NCBI RefSeq assembly: GCF_947503705.1
Contig: NZ_CANNES010000008.1
Span: 62,001 to 126,000, forward strand
DNA from: an uncultured Tateyamaria sp.
GTDB lineage: Bacteria; Pseudomonadota; Alphaproteobacteria; Rhodobacterales; Rhodobacteraceae
Length of the DNA stretch: 64,000 nucleotides
Direction: 5' to 3'
Shown: positions 32,469-40,950 of the stretch, piece after piece
How positions within the stretch are numbered: the first letter of the stretch is position 1
Layout of the letters: the number at the start of each line of letters is the position of its first letter
The notes under the pieces: generated by a model
What the model saw: only the letters and a program-made list of their open reading frames with translations
Told to the model about the DNA's origin: nothing
Database searches by the model: none
Position numbers and translations under genes: made by a program

Positions 32469-32497
32469 CTGTTTTTGTCTGGCCTTTGTTCCGAGGC

Positions 32498-33067
32498 TTA
32501 ACTGCCCCAGGTGCGTACCACGCCACAATCCATATGCACGAAATTCGAGCCGGAATACCGACCGACACCGCCACCGCGACAGGCCGCAGCGGCGCGCGCC
32601 ATCTGGCTGACGGACCGTGTGGACAGGCGCAAGTCGGCGGCTTGGCCCTTCATGTGCAGCGAGTTCTTGGCGACGCCACGGCTGCGCGAACGCAACATGG
32701 CGTTGGTCTGGGGGCTGCGGTAGCCCGACAGCAGCATATAGGGTTCGGTCGCATCCATAAGGTTGTGGGCGGCGGCCATGATATCCACGGTGCGCAGATC
32801 CATGGATTTGACACCATCAGTCCGCCAATCACGCATAAAGTGGTTCACTTCCTTGACCGCGTCCTGAATGTACTGACCTTCGATCCAATAGATCATGTCG
32901 ATCCGCTCGCCGGTGCGGCCCGAGTACATGCGAATGCGGCGGATGTCGCCAGCACCGCGCAATAGACCAGCTGCATTGGAGAATGTAGGGGCCGCAGCAA
33001 CTGTTGTTGCTGCAAATGCGCCAAGCAAAGCCCGGCGGGTCATTCCCGTGGAATTTTCATTCATCAT
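32498..33067 (-). CDS. DUF882/YcbK (MepK-like) M15 peptidase, exported
   Basis: 189 residues with a Tat-type start (TGMTRRALLGAFAATTVAAAP). The peptidase core shows the zinc-binding pattern HMKGQAADLRL and NFVHMDCG, plus SGYRSPQTNAMLRS. E. coli MepK (YcbK) cleaves the 3-3 crosslinks made by L,D-transpeptidases, and the divergent neighbour here is an L,D-transpeptidase, which supports the same job. ATG at 33067 or 33064; the ribosome site is weak. Confidence 0.85.
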   Translation of the reverse strand: MMNENSTGMTRRALLGAFAATTVAAAPTFSNAAGLLRGAGDIRRIRMYSGRTGERIDMIYWIEGQYIQDAVKEVNHFMRDWRTDGVKSMDLRTVDIMAAAHNLMDATEPYMLLSGYRSPQTNAMLRSRSRGVAKNSLHMKGQAADLRLSTRSVSQMARAAAACRGGGVGRYSGSNFVHMDCGVVRTWGS

Positions 33068-33383
33068 ATTACTGCGCCGTCCCGTACGCCTGCCTATACC
33101 CATGATGTTACACGGGTTTTGCCATCTCATCCCCAGATGCAACATCTCTATGGCATAACGCGATTCGTTAACCAAGTGCTGAATCCGGCATGGTTAAAGT
33201 CGCAAGAGTTTTAGGCAATTTTTTGCCCATTAATTGGCCATTGTGGCCAGGTCGCCGCGAACCGGTGCATGGGTGCATCATCAGGTCACAGAATTTCTGC
33301 ACGCGCCAATGTGAATAGACAAGGCCGCAAGCGCTTTGAAATAGTGACCTCCAGCTAGCCAATGGATTTTCAAGGGGTTCGAA
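33068..33383. other. divergent intergenic region, MepK-like/L,D-transpeptidase
   Basis: 316 bases with no gene. It contains TTAACCA at 33168-33174 and TGGTTAA at 33191-33197, an inverted pair resembling CtrA half-sites, and a TGGCCA-TTG-TGGCCA palindrome near 33236. I see no clear -35/-10 pair and no small ORF with support. Confidence 0.4.
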
Positions 33384-34991
33384 ATGTCTGTGATGATTTC
33401 CCGGTTCTGGACACTGTTTTTTGGGGCCGTTGTGGCTGTGGCGCTGAGCCATCTGCCGCAATCTGCCTCTGCCGAAGTGACCGCGTTCAAACAGGCGGTG
33501 GCCGAAGCCGCCGCGCGGGATGCCGACATTTCCGCCTTTTACAAAGCGAATGGTTATACCAGTCTGTGGACAGGCCGGTCAGGCCGCGAACGCCAGCGCC
33601 GGGTGGCTCTGTTCAAAGCGCTGAGCGCTGCGGGCGATCACGGTCTACCCACAGACCGATATGACGCGGCGGGGCTGCAAGCCAAGATGAAGGCGGCCAA
33701 GACCCAGCGCGAGCGTGGTCTGGTCGAGGTCGAACTGAGCCGCACCTTCCTGCAATATTCCCGCGACCTGCAAACCGGTGTTCTGGTGCCCAGCCGCGTG
33801 GACAAGGCCATCGTGCGCCAGGTGCCGTACCGCGACCGCACGTCTTACCTGGTAAATTTCTCCAAATCCAACCCCAACGGTTTTTTCAAGGCGCTGGCGC
33901 CCAAGACCATGGAATACACCGCCCTGATGAAAGAAAAGCTGCGGATGGAGCGTCTGTTGGCCAAGGGCGGTTGGGGGCCCAAAGTGCCCGCAAACACCCT
34001 GAAACCCGGCCAGTCCGGCGCGGCCGTTGTTGCGATGCGCAACCGGTTGATCGCCATGGGGTTCCTGAAGCGCACCAACAGCCAGACCTATGACAGCGCC
34101 ATGCAATCGGCGGTCCAGCAGTTCCAATTGGCTCATGGGCTGGCCGCTGATGGTGTTGTCGGTGCGGGCACCATGAAAGAGCTGAACAAGGATGTGCCTG
34201 CCCGCCTGCAATCCATTATCGTCGCGATGGAGCGGGAACGCTGGGTCAACCAGGAACGTGGCAAGCGTCATATCCTGGTCAACATCCCCGACTTCACAGC
34301 CAAGGTGATCGACAACAACAAGGTCACCTTTTCGACCCGTTCCGTTGTTGGCGCCAACAAATCCGACCGTCCCACGCCCGAGTTCTCGGACGTAATGGAG
34401 TTCATGGTCATCAACCCAAGCTGGTACGTGCCCCGGTCCATCGTCACCAAGGAATATCTGCCCGCCCTCAAGGCCAACAGCAACGCCGTCCGTCACATCG
34501 AAATCACCGACAGCCGGGGCCGCAAGGTCAACCGGGGCGCTGTGAACTTCTCGCAATACACGGCAAAGACCTTTCCGTTCAACATGCGCCAGCCTCCCTC
34601 GAAGGGCAACGCGCTTGGGCTGGTCAAGTTCATGTTCCCCAACCGGCACAACATCTACCTGCACGATACACCTGCCAAAAACCTCTTTGGCCGCGAAGTC
34701 CGAGCCTATAGCCATGGCTGCGTCCGTTTGGCTGATCCGTTCGATTTTGCCTATACGCTGCTCGCCAAACAGGAATCGGACCCCAAAGGCTATTTCCAGT
34801 CTGTTTTGGGCACAGGCCGCGAAACCCGCGTGGATCTGAAAAGCCCCGTGCCCGTGCACATCATCTACCGCACGGCCTTTACCACGGCCAAAGGGCACAC
34901 CCAGTATCGTCGCGACATCTATGGTCGTGACGGGCGCATCTGGAACGCGCTGTCCAATGCAGGGGTGGCCCTGCGCGCCGTTCAGGGGTAA
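33384..34991 (+). CDS. L,D-transpeptidase (YcbB/LdtD type), exported
   Basis: 535 residues. A signal peptide (FWTLFFGAVVAVALSHLPQSASA), a long N-terminal scaffold domain, a peptidoglycan-binding helix bundle (about residues 205-270: LKPGQSGAAVVAMRNRL, FQLAHGLAADGVVG), then the YkuD catalytic domain with the SHGCVRL motif and nucleophile C446. It makes 3-3 crosslinks in the cell wall. Paired divergently with the MepK-like hydrolase. Confidence 0.92.
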   Translation: MSVMISRFWTLFFGAVVAVALSHLPQSASAEVTAFKQAVAEAAARDADISAFYKANGYTSLWTGRSGRERQRRVALFKALSAAGDHGLPTDRYDAAGLQAKMKAAKTQRERGLVEVELSRTFLQYSRDLQTGVLVPSRVDKAIVRQVPYRDRTSYLVNFSKSNPNGFFKALAPKTMEYTALMKEKLRMERLLAKGGWGPKVPANTLKPGQSGAAVVAMRNRLIAMGFLKRTNSQTYDSAMQSAVQQFQLAHGLAADGVVGAGTMKELNKDVPARLQSIIVAMERERWVNQERGKRHILVNIPDFTAKVIDNNKVTFSTRSVVGANKSDRPTPEFSDVMEFMVINPSWYVPRSIVTKEYLPALKANSNAVRHIEITDSRGRKVNRGAVNFSQYTAKTFPFNMRQPPSKGNALGLVKFMFPNRHNIYLHDTPAKNLFGREVRAYSHGCVRLADPFDFAYTLLAKQESDPKGYFQSVLGTGRETRVDLKSPVPVHIIYRTAFTTAKGHTQYRRDIYGRDGRIWNALSNAGVALRAVQG

Positions 34992-35022
34992 GTGCTGACC
35001 CCAAGCAAATTGGGGTCAGATC

Positions 35023-36114
35023 ATGCAGTATTCAGTGCGCGAGATTGCAACGGCCATTGAGGCCGAAGCGGTGGGTGACGTCGATATCGTCATCCACGCC
35101 TTGTCCGAGCCAGGCGATGCGGGCCCCGATGATCTGGCGCTCGCCAGTAACCCGAAATATGCCGATGCCCTGGCCAAAGGGGCGGCGCAGGCGGCCCTGC
35201 TATGGGCGGGTGCCGATTGGGAAGCTCTGGGCCTGAAGGCGGCTATCCTGCCGCGTCGTCCCCGCTATGCCATGTCGCGCCTGACCGGAATGATGGACCC
35301 GGGCCACAGTTTTGGCAGTGGTGTGCACCCAAGCGCAGTTGTGGACCCCAGCGCGCAGATCGGCGCGGATGTGACTGTGGCACCCGGGGCCGTGATTGGG
35401 CCAGAGGCCGTCATTGGCGACCGCACAGTGATCGGCCCGATGTGCTATGTCGGTTGGAAGGCGCGCGTGGGCGCAGATGGTTTTTTGCGTGAACATGTGA
35501 GCATCGGCACCGGCGTTCAGATCGGCGACCGGTTCATGGCGCAGCCCGGTGTGCGTATCGGCGGCGACGGGTTTTCCTTTGTCACGCCGGAGAAAAGCGG
35601 CGTCGAGGCCGTGCGCGAGACGCTTGGAGAGCAGGGGGACACCCAGGCACAAAGCTGGTCGCGTATTGCCTCTTTGGGCGCCGTGGTGATTGGCGACGAT
35701 GTCGAGATCGGCACCAACACAGCCATCGACAGCGGCACCATTCGCCCCACCCGCATCGGCAACCGGACAAAGATCGATAATCTCGTCCACATCGGCCACA
35801 ACGTGGTCATTGGCGAGGATAACCTGATCTGCGGCCAGGTGGGCCTTGCAGGCTCTGTCACCGTTGGCAATAACGTGGTGATGGCGGGGCAGGTGGGCGT
35901 GTCGGATAACCTCACCATCGAAGACCGCGTTGTTCTGGCCGCCGCCACCAAGGTGATGAGTTCGGTGCGTGCAGGCAAGGTCATGCTCGGCTACCCTTCG
36001 ACCGAGATGGACACCCAGATTTCCATGTACAAATCCCAACGGCGCTTGCCGCGCGTCCTGCGCGAAATCACAGAGATCAAGAAAGCGGTTTTCAAGTCCG
36101 GTGACAGCGACTAA
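35023..36114 (+). CDS. lpxD: LpxD: UDP-3-O-acylglucosamine N-acyltransferase
   Basis: 363 residues. An N-terminal uridine-binding domain (residues 1-100), then a left-handed beta-helix of hexapeptide repeats (VHPSAVVDPSAQIGADV and so on). The likely catalytic His is H259 in VHIGHNVVIG. The enzyme adds the N-linked acyl chain of lipid A. Instead of the usual bamA-fabZ-lpxA neighbours, it is followed by an acyl carrier protein and a ketosynthase, so it may be a second copy with its own acyl supply. Confidence 0.9.
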   Translation: MQYSVREIATAIEAEAVGDVDIVIHALSEPGDAGPDDLALASNPKYADALAKGAAQAALLWAGADWEALGLKAAILPRRPRYAMSRLTGMMDPGHSFGSGVHPSAVVDPSAQIGADVTVAPGAVIGPEAVIGDRTVIGPMCYVGWKARVGADGFLREHVSIGTGVQIGDRFMAQPGVRIGGDGFSFVTPEKSGVEAVRETLGEQGDTQAQSWSRIASLGAVVIGDDVEIGTNTAIDSGTIRPTRIGNRTKIDNLVHIGHNVVIGEDNLICGQVGLAGSVTVGNNVVMAGQVGVSDNLTIEDRVVLAAATKVMSSVRAGKVMLGYPSTEMDTQISMYKSQRRLPRVLREITEIKKAVFKSGDSD

Positions 36115-36147
36115 ATCAACGGCAACACCGGCAAGGGGTCAGCTGTC

Positions 36148-36408
36148 ATGAATATCCAGGACAAAGTGATTGAGATTATCGCCGAACAGGCGGTGCTTGA
36201 GACATCGGACGTGGCGCTCGACAATACGCTCGAAGATCTGGGCATCGACAGTCTGGGCCTGGTCGAGAGCATTTTTGCTATCGAAGAAGCCTTTGATATT
36301 TCGATCCCGTTCAACGCAAATGACCCGTCCGAGAGCGATTTCGACATCTCGAATGTCCAGTCTATTGTGGCGGGCATTCAAAAGCTGATTGCGGAACAAA
36401 AAACCTGA
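36148..36408 (+). CDS. acyl carrier protein (dedicated)
   Basis: 86 residues, acidic, with the phosphopantetheine Ser in LGIDSLGLVES (S36 region). It differs from a normal AcpP by an insertion (NANDPSESDFD) between helices II and III. GGGGTCAG precedes the start. Its stop overlaps the ketosynthase start by one base (TGATG). Confidence 0.9.
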   Translation: MNIQDKVIEIIAEQAVLETSDVALDNTLEDLGIDSLGLVESIFAIEEAFDISIPFNANDPSESDFDISNVQSIVAGIQKLIAEQKT

Positions 36409-37616
36409 TGCACCGCGTTGTCATCACCGGGGCAGGCAGCGTCAACGCCCTGGGCCATGACGTGCCCAGCACCCTTGAGGCGATGCGCGAAGGGCGCTGT
36501 GGCATTGGACCGCTTGATTTTCAGGACGTGGACCGGCTGTCGATCCAGATCGGCGGGCAGGTGCACGGGTTCGAGGCGGAGGGCCGCTATAACCGCCAAC
36601 AGATGAGCCTGTATGACCGCTTCACCCAGTTCACACTGGCTGCTGCCAAAGAGGCGATTGCACAGGCGGGTCTGACGTTTTCGGGCGATCTGGCCGCCAA
36701 ATCTGGCGTGATCCTGGGCACGGCGGGCGGAGGCGTGAACACCTGGGATCAGAATTACCGGCTGGTTTATGAAGAGGGCAAGAACCGCGTCCACCCCTTT
36801 GTTGTGCCCAAGCTGATGAACAATGCCGCGGCCTCTCATGTGAGCATGGAGTTCAACCTGAAGGGTCCGTCCTTTACCGTGGCGACGGCCTGCGCGTCGT
36901 CCAACCACGCCATGGCGCAAGCGTTCCAGATGGTGCGCATCGGCATGGCGCCCGCGATGATCACCGGCGGGTCGGAAAGCATGCTGTGTTTTGGCGGGGT
37001 CAAGGCGTGGGAGGGGCTGCGCGTGATGTCAAAGGACGCATGCCGCCCGTTTTCTGCCAATCGCAACGGGATGGTGCAGGGCGAGGGGGCCGGGATCTTC
37101 GTCTTTGAGGACTACGATCACGCCCGTGCGCGTGGCGCTGAGATCCTGTGTGAAGTGGCGGGCTTTGCCATGTCATCTGACGCCACGGATATTGTGATGC
37201 CGTCCAAGAACGGTGCGGCCCGGGCCATGGCGGGCGCGCTCGCCGATGCGCGGGTCAATGCGGATCAGGTGGGCTATATCAACGCGCACGGCACCGGCAC
37301 GGCTGCCAATGACAAGACCGAGTGCGCCGCGGTGGCGGATGTGTTTGGGCCGCATGCGGACAAGCTGATGATTTCGTCCACCAAGTCGATGCATGGGCAT
37401 CTGATCGGTGGCACAGGCGCGGTTGAGCTTTTGGCCTGTATCATGGCGCTGCGCGACGGGGTGATTGCCCCCACCATCGGCTATGAAGAACCGGACCCCG
37501 AATGCGCGCTGGATGTGGTGCCCAATGAGGCGCGCGATGCGGATGTGGATGTGGTTCTGTCCAATGCGTTTGCCTTTGGTGGCATGAACGCGGTGCTGGC
37601 CCTGCGCAAGGTCTGA
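36408..37616 (+). CDS. beta-ketoacyl-ACP synthase, KAS II-like
   Basis: 402 residues with the thiolase-fold active site: C162 in ATACASSNHAM, the first His in NAHGTGTAANDKTE, and Lys/His in SSTKSMHGHLIGG. The family elongates acyl-ACP. Translationally coupled to the ACP, so the pair likely makes a particular acyl chain for LpxD or another envelope acyltransferase. Confidence 0.92.
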   Translation: MHRVVITGAGSVNALGHDVPSTLEAMREGRCGIGPLDFQDVDRLSIQIGGQVHGFEAEGRYNRQQMSLYDRFTQFTLAAAKEAIAQAGLTFSGDLAAKSGVILGTAGGGVNTWDQNYRLVYEEGKNRVHPFVVPKLMNNAAASHVSMEFNLKGPSFTVATACASSNHAMAQAFQMVRIGMAPAMITGGSESMLCFGGVKAWEGLRVMSKDACRPFSANRNGMVQGEGAGIFVFEDYDHARARGAEILCEVAGFAMSSDATDIVMPSKNGAARAMAGALADARVNADQVGYINAHGTGTAANDKTECAAVADVFGPHADKLMISSTKSMHGHLIGGTGAVELLACIMALRDGVIAPTIGYEEPDPECALDVVPNEARDADVDVVLSNAFAFGGMNAVLALRKV

Positions 37617-37623
37617 GGACAGC

Positions 37624-37653
37624 AAAAGGCCGCCCCTGTTGCCAGAGGCGGCC
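37624..37653 (-). terminator. hairpin between the ketosynthase and ialB
   Basis: GGCCGCC pairs with GGCGGCC over a 12-base loop. On the minus strand it is followed by TTTT, so it best fits the end of ialB; it can also stop the convergent ketosynthase transcript. Confidence 0.6.
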
Positions 37654-37676
37654 CCCTTCAGCGCATCACGCGACGC

Positions 37677-38270
37677 TTAATTTTCGGCAATCGTGACCTT
37701 GTCATAGGCGGCGGTAAACCCGCTCAGCGACATGGTCAGCTTGACCTGCTGGTCCGGGGCCAATGCGGGTACAATCGTGACCGTTGCAGCATTTCCACGT
37801 TTGAACGATGCCACCTCTTCGGGGACGAGGCCGACGCGGGAAAAACAGCCGATCGGGTTGCAGAAGGCAAAGGGATAGCGGCGCGGCGTGCCTGCGTCGA
37901 CTTGGATCGTCAACTGCTGCGGCAGGGATGTCTCAAGCGGTACAATGATGGTTGCGCCCGCTTCGGCACGGCCTCCATCAGGCAGCCGGAAGATCGAGAT
38001 TTCGGCGACAGGCGTGCCATCTTCATCAGACATCAACTGGTACATCTGGCAGGGGTCATTGCCGTCTTCGGTTTTGACGCAGCGCATATCCCAGTCACCG
38101 ATGGTCTCGGCGATGTAGTTCTGACCGATCTGTGGTTCGGTGTTGGCGTCCTGGCCGAGGCTCAACTGGTCCTCAAGCTTGGGTGGTTCGGTGTCTTCAG
38201 TGGCTGTCTGTGCCACAAGGGCGGCAGGCATCAAAAGAGACAGGGAAAGGGCAAGCAGTGACGTGCGCAT
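37677..38270 (-). CDS. invasion-associated locus B (IalB) family protein, exported
   Basis: 197 residues: signal peptide (MRTSLLALSLSLLMPAALVAQ), an acidic linker, then an IalB domain (GQNYIAETIGDWDMRCVKTEDG region, ISIFRLPDGG, FCNPIGCFSRVGL). Cys at DMRC/DPC and FCNPIGC could form disulfides. Bartonella IalB aids invasion, but the family is widespread in free-living alphaproteobacteria and its role there is unknown. Confidence 0.85.
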   Translation of the reverse strand: MRTSLLALSLSLLMPAALVAQTATEDTEPPKLEDQLSLGQDANTEPQIGQNYIAETIGDWDMRCVKTEDGNDPCQMYQLMSDEDGTPVAEISIFRLPDGGRAEAGATIIVPLETSLPQQLTIQVDAGTPRRYPFAFCNPIGCFSRVGLVPEEVASFKRGNAATVTIVPALAPDQQVKLTMSLSGFTAAYDKVTIAEN

Positions 38271-38392
38271 ATCATGTCCGGTTGTTGGTTACTCTTGGCC
38301 GTTAGCTACCACGACATTTGCGCGGTGTCAGCGCGAAAGCGCAAAGTTTTGACCAATCGCGATGGGGTATCTGTGCAAGGCACCCAAAACGC

Positions 38393-38460
38393 AAAAAAGG
38401 AGGCCGTAAAGCCCCCTTTCTCAAGTGTTTTTTCTCCCCGTCGGACTGGCCGACTTATTG
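38393..38460 (-). ncRNA. candidate small RNA 1, about 68 nt
   Basis: On the minus strand a good promoter (-35 TTGACC at 38490-38495, 17 bases, -10 TAACGT at 38467-38472) leads into a short transcript. It folds as a 5' hairpin GTCGG-CCAGT-CCGAC, an A-rich single strand, and a terminator AAGGGGGC-TTTACG-GCCTCCTT followed by T. No ORF fits. The ends are estimates from promoter and terminator. Confidence 0.55.
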
Positions 38461-38466
38461 ATGCGG

Positions 38467-38495
38467 ACGTTACGAAAGGCGGGGCGAGCGGTCAA
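38467..38495 (-). promoter_or_regulatory. promoter of candidate small RNA 1
   Basis: TTGACC-N17-TAACGT on the minus strand, in a region with no protein gene on that strand. Confidence 0.5.
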
Positions 38496-38557
38496 CAGCT
38501 AATCGTGGTTGATTGAGAAGAGTTGATCATAACCCTTGCCCGACAGGCCCGCGGGCC

Positions 38558-38690
38558 AAAAAAAGGCCGCGCACAAGGCGCGGCCAGTCTGACAGGGAGG
38601 AAGTGTTCCACGCCAGAGAACAGATCGGCGGGAACAAAAACACTATGGCACCCAAAGGTTAACTTTGTATGGTCCCCACGAGTGGGCGGA
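38558..38690 (-). ncRNA. candidate small RNA 2 with CUUCCUCCCU loop
   Basis: The minus strand ends in a very strong terminator: GGCCGCGC and GCGCGGCC (8-bp perfect stem, 38565-38585) followed by seven T. Upstream lies a hairpin (GTTCC-CGCC ... GGCG-T-GGAAC, 38605-38635) and between them an unpaired CTTCCTCCCTGTC, complementary to Shine-Dalgarno sequences. This layout is like alphaproteobacterial sRNAs with CCUCC-rich loops. The 5' end is a guess; no clear promoter was found (TTGTCA at 38692-38697 is a possible -35). Confidence 0.5.
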
Positions 38691-38709
38691 ATGACAAAAG
38701 GTTAACGCA

Positions 38710-40254
38710 ATGAACGCTGATATTTTCATCGGGGGCGGTGGGCCCGATTATGCCACGCCGCAGGGTCTGGCGCTCAAATACGCGAACCGCCATGGGTTGA
38801 TTGCGGGGGCGACCGGCACGGGCAAGACGGTGACGCTGCAAATTCTGGCCGAGGGCTTTTCCAATGCGGGCGTGCCGGTGTTTCTGTCAGACGTCAAAGG
38901 CGATTTGTCGGGGCTGGCAAAATCGGGCACCGCCGATCATAAATTGCACGGGCCCTTCATGGAACGCGCTGGAACCATTGGGTTTTCCGACTATTCCTAT
39001 CACGCCTGTCCAGTCACGTTCTGGGACCTCTTTGGTGATCAGGGCCACCCGGTGCGCACAACCGTATCCGAGATGGGGCCGCTGCTGCTGGCCCGGCTGC
39101 TGGAACTGACCGAGGCGCAAGAGGGCATCCTGAACATCGCCTTTCGCCTTGCCGATGAGGAAGGTTTACCGCTCTTGGACCTCAAGGACTTGCAATCCCT
39201 GCTGGTCTGGATCGGCGAGAATAAGCAGTCGCTGAGCCTGCGCTATGGCAACGTGTCGGTCCAATCCATCGGAGCGATCCAGCGGCGTTTGCTGGTGCTG
39301 GAGAACCAGGGTGGTGCGGGTCTTTTTGGTGAACCGGCGCTGGAACTGGCCGATCTGATGCGCGTGGGCGATGATGGGCGCGGCATGATCAACCTGCTGG
39401 CCGCCGACAAGCTGATGGCTGCACCGGGGCTCTATGCCACCTTCTTGCTGTGGCTGCTGTCGGAGCTTTTCGAAGAACTGCCCGAGGTGGGGGACCCGGA
39501 CAAGCCCAAGCTGGTTTTCTTCTTTGATGAGGCACACTTACTCTTTGACGACGCGCCCAAGGCACTGGTGGACAAGGTGGAGCAGGTGGCCCGTCTGATC
39601 CGGTCCAAAGGGGTTGGCGTGTACTTTATCACCCAGAACCCGGCGGACGTACCCGAGGACATACTGGGCCAGTTGGGCAACCGGTTTCAGCATGCGTTGC
39701 GCGCGTTCACAGCCAAGGATCGCAAGCAGTTGCGCATGGCCGCCGAGACGTACCGGGAGAACCCGCGGTTCTCGACTGAAGAGGCGATCCGCGAGGTGGG
39801 TGTGGGCGAGGCTGTGACCTCGATGCTCCTGAAGAAAGGCGTGCCGGGCATTGTGGAGCGGACGCTCATTCGCCCGCCGTCGTCGCAGTTGGGGCCGATC
39901 ACTGTCGCCGAGCGGCAAGGGGTCATGGCCGCCAGTGCCATGGCGGGCAAATATGATGCGCCGCTGGATCGCAAATCCGCTTTCGAGATTTTGAAGGCGC
40001 GGGCGGACAAGGCGGCGGAGGAAGCCGCCAAAGCCGAGGACGCCGCCGAAGAGGCTGAAACGCCGATGCTGCGCGAGTTCAACGCGGCGCGTCGCTATTC
40101 CGCCAAGGGGGTCACCCGGTCGACCTCGCGGCCCGTGCGGCGGGGCGCGAGCTTTGGCGAGGCGATGACCAAGATGGTGGTCAAGGAATTAACGGGGACC
40201 ACCGGCCGACGGATGGTGCGCGGCATTTTGGGGGGCCTGTTCAAGGGCCGATAG
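38710..40254 (+). CDS. HerA-like helicase/DUF853 ATPase (YjgR type)
   Basis: 514 residues. Walker A GATGTGKT at residues 33-40 and Walker [13 protein letters not shown] with D273/E274 define a HerA/FtsK-like motor; the long C-terminal part matches YjgR-type proteins (DUF853). A coiled, Ala/Glu-rich segment at about residues 430-455 ([19 protein letters not shown]) precedes a basic end. No NurA nuclease is next to it, so it is not an obvious HerA-NurA unit. AAAGG precedes the start. Confidence 0.88.
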   Translation: MNADIFIGGGGPDYATPQGLALKYANRHGLIAGATGTGKTVTLQILAEGFSNAGVPVFLSDVKGDLSGLAKSGTADHKLHGPFMERAGTIGFSDYSYHACPVTFWDLFGDQGHPVRTTVSEMGPLLLARLLELTEAQEGILNIAFRLADEEGLPLLDLKDLQSLLVWIGENKQSLSLRYGNVSVQSIGAIQRRLLVLENQGGAGLFGEPALELADLMRVGDDGRGMINLLAADKLMAAPGLYATFLLWLLSELFEELPEVGDPDKPKLVFFFDEAHLLFDDAPKALVDKVEQVARLIRSKGVGVYFITQNPADVPEDILGQLGNRFQHALRAFTAKDRKQLRMAAETYRENPRFSTEEAIREVGVGEAVTSMLLKKGVPGIVERTLIRPPSSQLGPITVAERQGVMAASAMAGKYDAPLDRKSAFEILKARADKAAEEAAKAEDAAEEAETPMLREFNAARRYSAKGVTRSTSRPVRRGASFGEAMTKMVVKELTGTTGRRMVRGILGGLFKGR

Positions 40255-40281
40255 GTTTCGAAGCGCAAAGGACTCTGTGAA

Positions 40282-40911
40282 GTGTTGATGAGAGGCATGC
40301 GATTATTGAGTGCGGCTGGCGGGATGAAGAAGCTTGCCCTGTGGCTGAAAGACCATCCTGTCATGATCTTGGTCGGGCTAATTGCAACTGTGCTTGGGCT
40401 CGCTGTTTCCATCGTAAAACTCTACGACTTTGCCTTTGATGAGGCACCGTCCGCGCAATCGGCAGCGGAAGTATCTGTTCCAGCGTTCACGGACATGATC
40501 TCATTCCTAGAATACATCTACGAAAAGCATGACGCCTTGCAAAGCGCGACCAACTCGGAAATTTTTCGCTTCGACCTTGCATTGGATAAGTGGAGCGACG
40601 CGGGGTCGCGCGATCCAGATACAGGTGATTATGACGGACGCCATCATTTCTACCGGTATTCGTTGCCAGACACATCTGACAGCCCCTATTCGCAAGAGTG
40701 GGCAAAAATCAGTGCTTGTGTGATTGAATGTGACGTTTTCACGTTCAAAGACGGTGAAACCCCCATTCTGCTGACAGAGTGGGGCTTCGGAGAATTTCGA
40801 ATTTCGGGCTTTTTCTATTTGGAGAATATCAGTCGGATGTATCAGGGCACTCGTTTTTATGATTTGCAAATGGTGCCGACCGAAACCGTATTGAGCAACC
40901 GTTTGAGATAG
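40282..40911 (+). CDS. membrane-anchored protein of unknown function
   Basis: About 209 residues: one membrane helix near the start (HPVMILVGLIATVLGLAVSIV), then a 150-residue soluble part rich in Asp, Tyr and Phe. I do not recognise it. The start is uncertain: GTG 40282 (with AAAGGA), ATG 40288, 40297 or 40324. Its codons are AT-richer than those of its neighbours, which suggests a recent arrival. It lies 27 bases after the HerA-like gene. Confidence 0.6.
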   Translation: MLMRGMRLLSAAGGMKKLALWLKDHPVMILVGLIATVLGLAVSIVKLYDFAFDEAPSAQSAAEVSVPAFTDMISFLEYIYEKHDALQSATNSEIFRFDLALDKWSDAGSRDPDTGDYDGRHHFYRYSLPDTSDSPYSQEWAKISACVIECDVFTFKDGETPILLTEWGFGEFRISGFFYLENISRMYQGTRFYDLQMVPTETVLSNRLR

Positions 40912-40950
40912 ATGGGTTTCGGCCTTGCAACCGTGGCCGATGGGCGGCGC

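Noticed and set aside
38710-40254. HerA-NurA or HerA-nuclease defence module
   Set aside because: The ATPase is of the YjgR/DUF853 type and the neighbour shows no nuclease motif.
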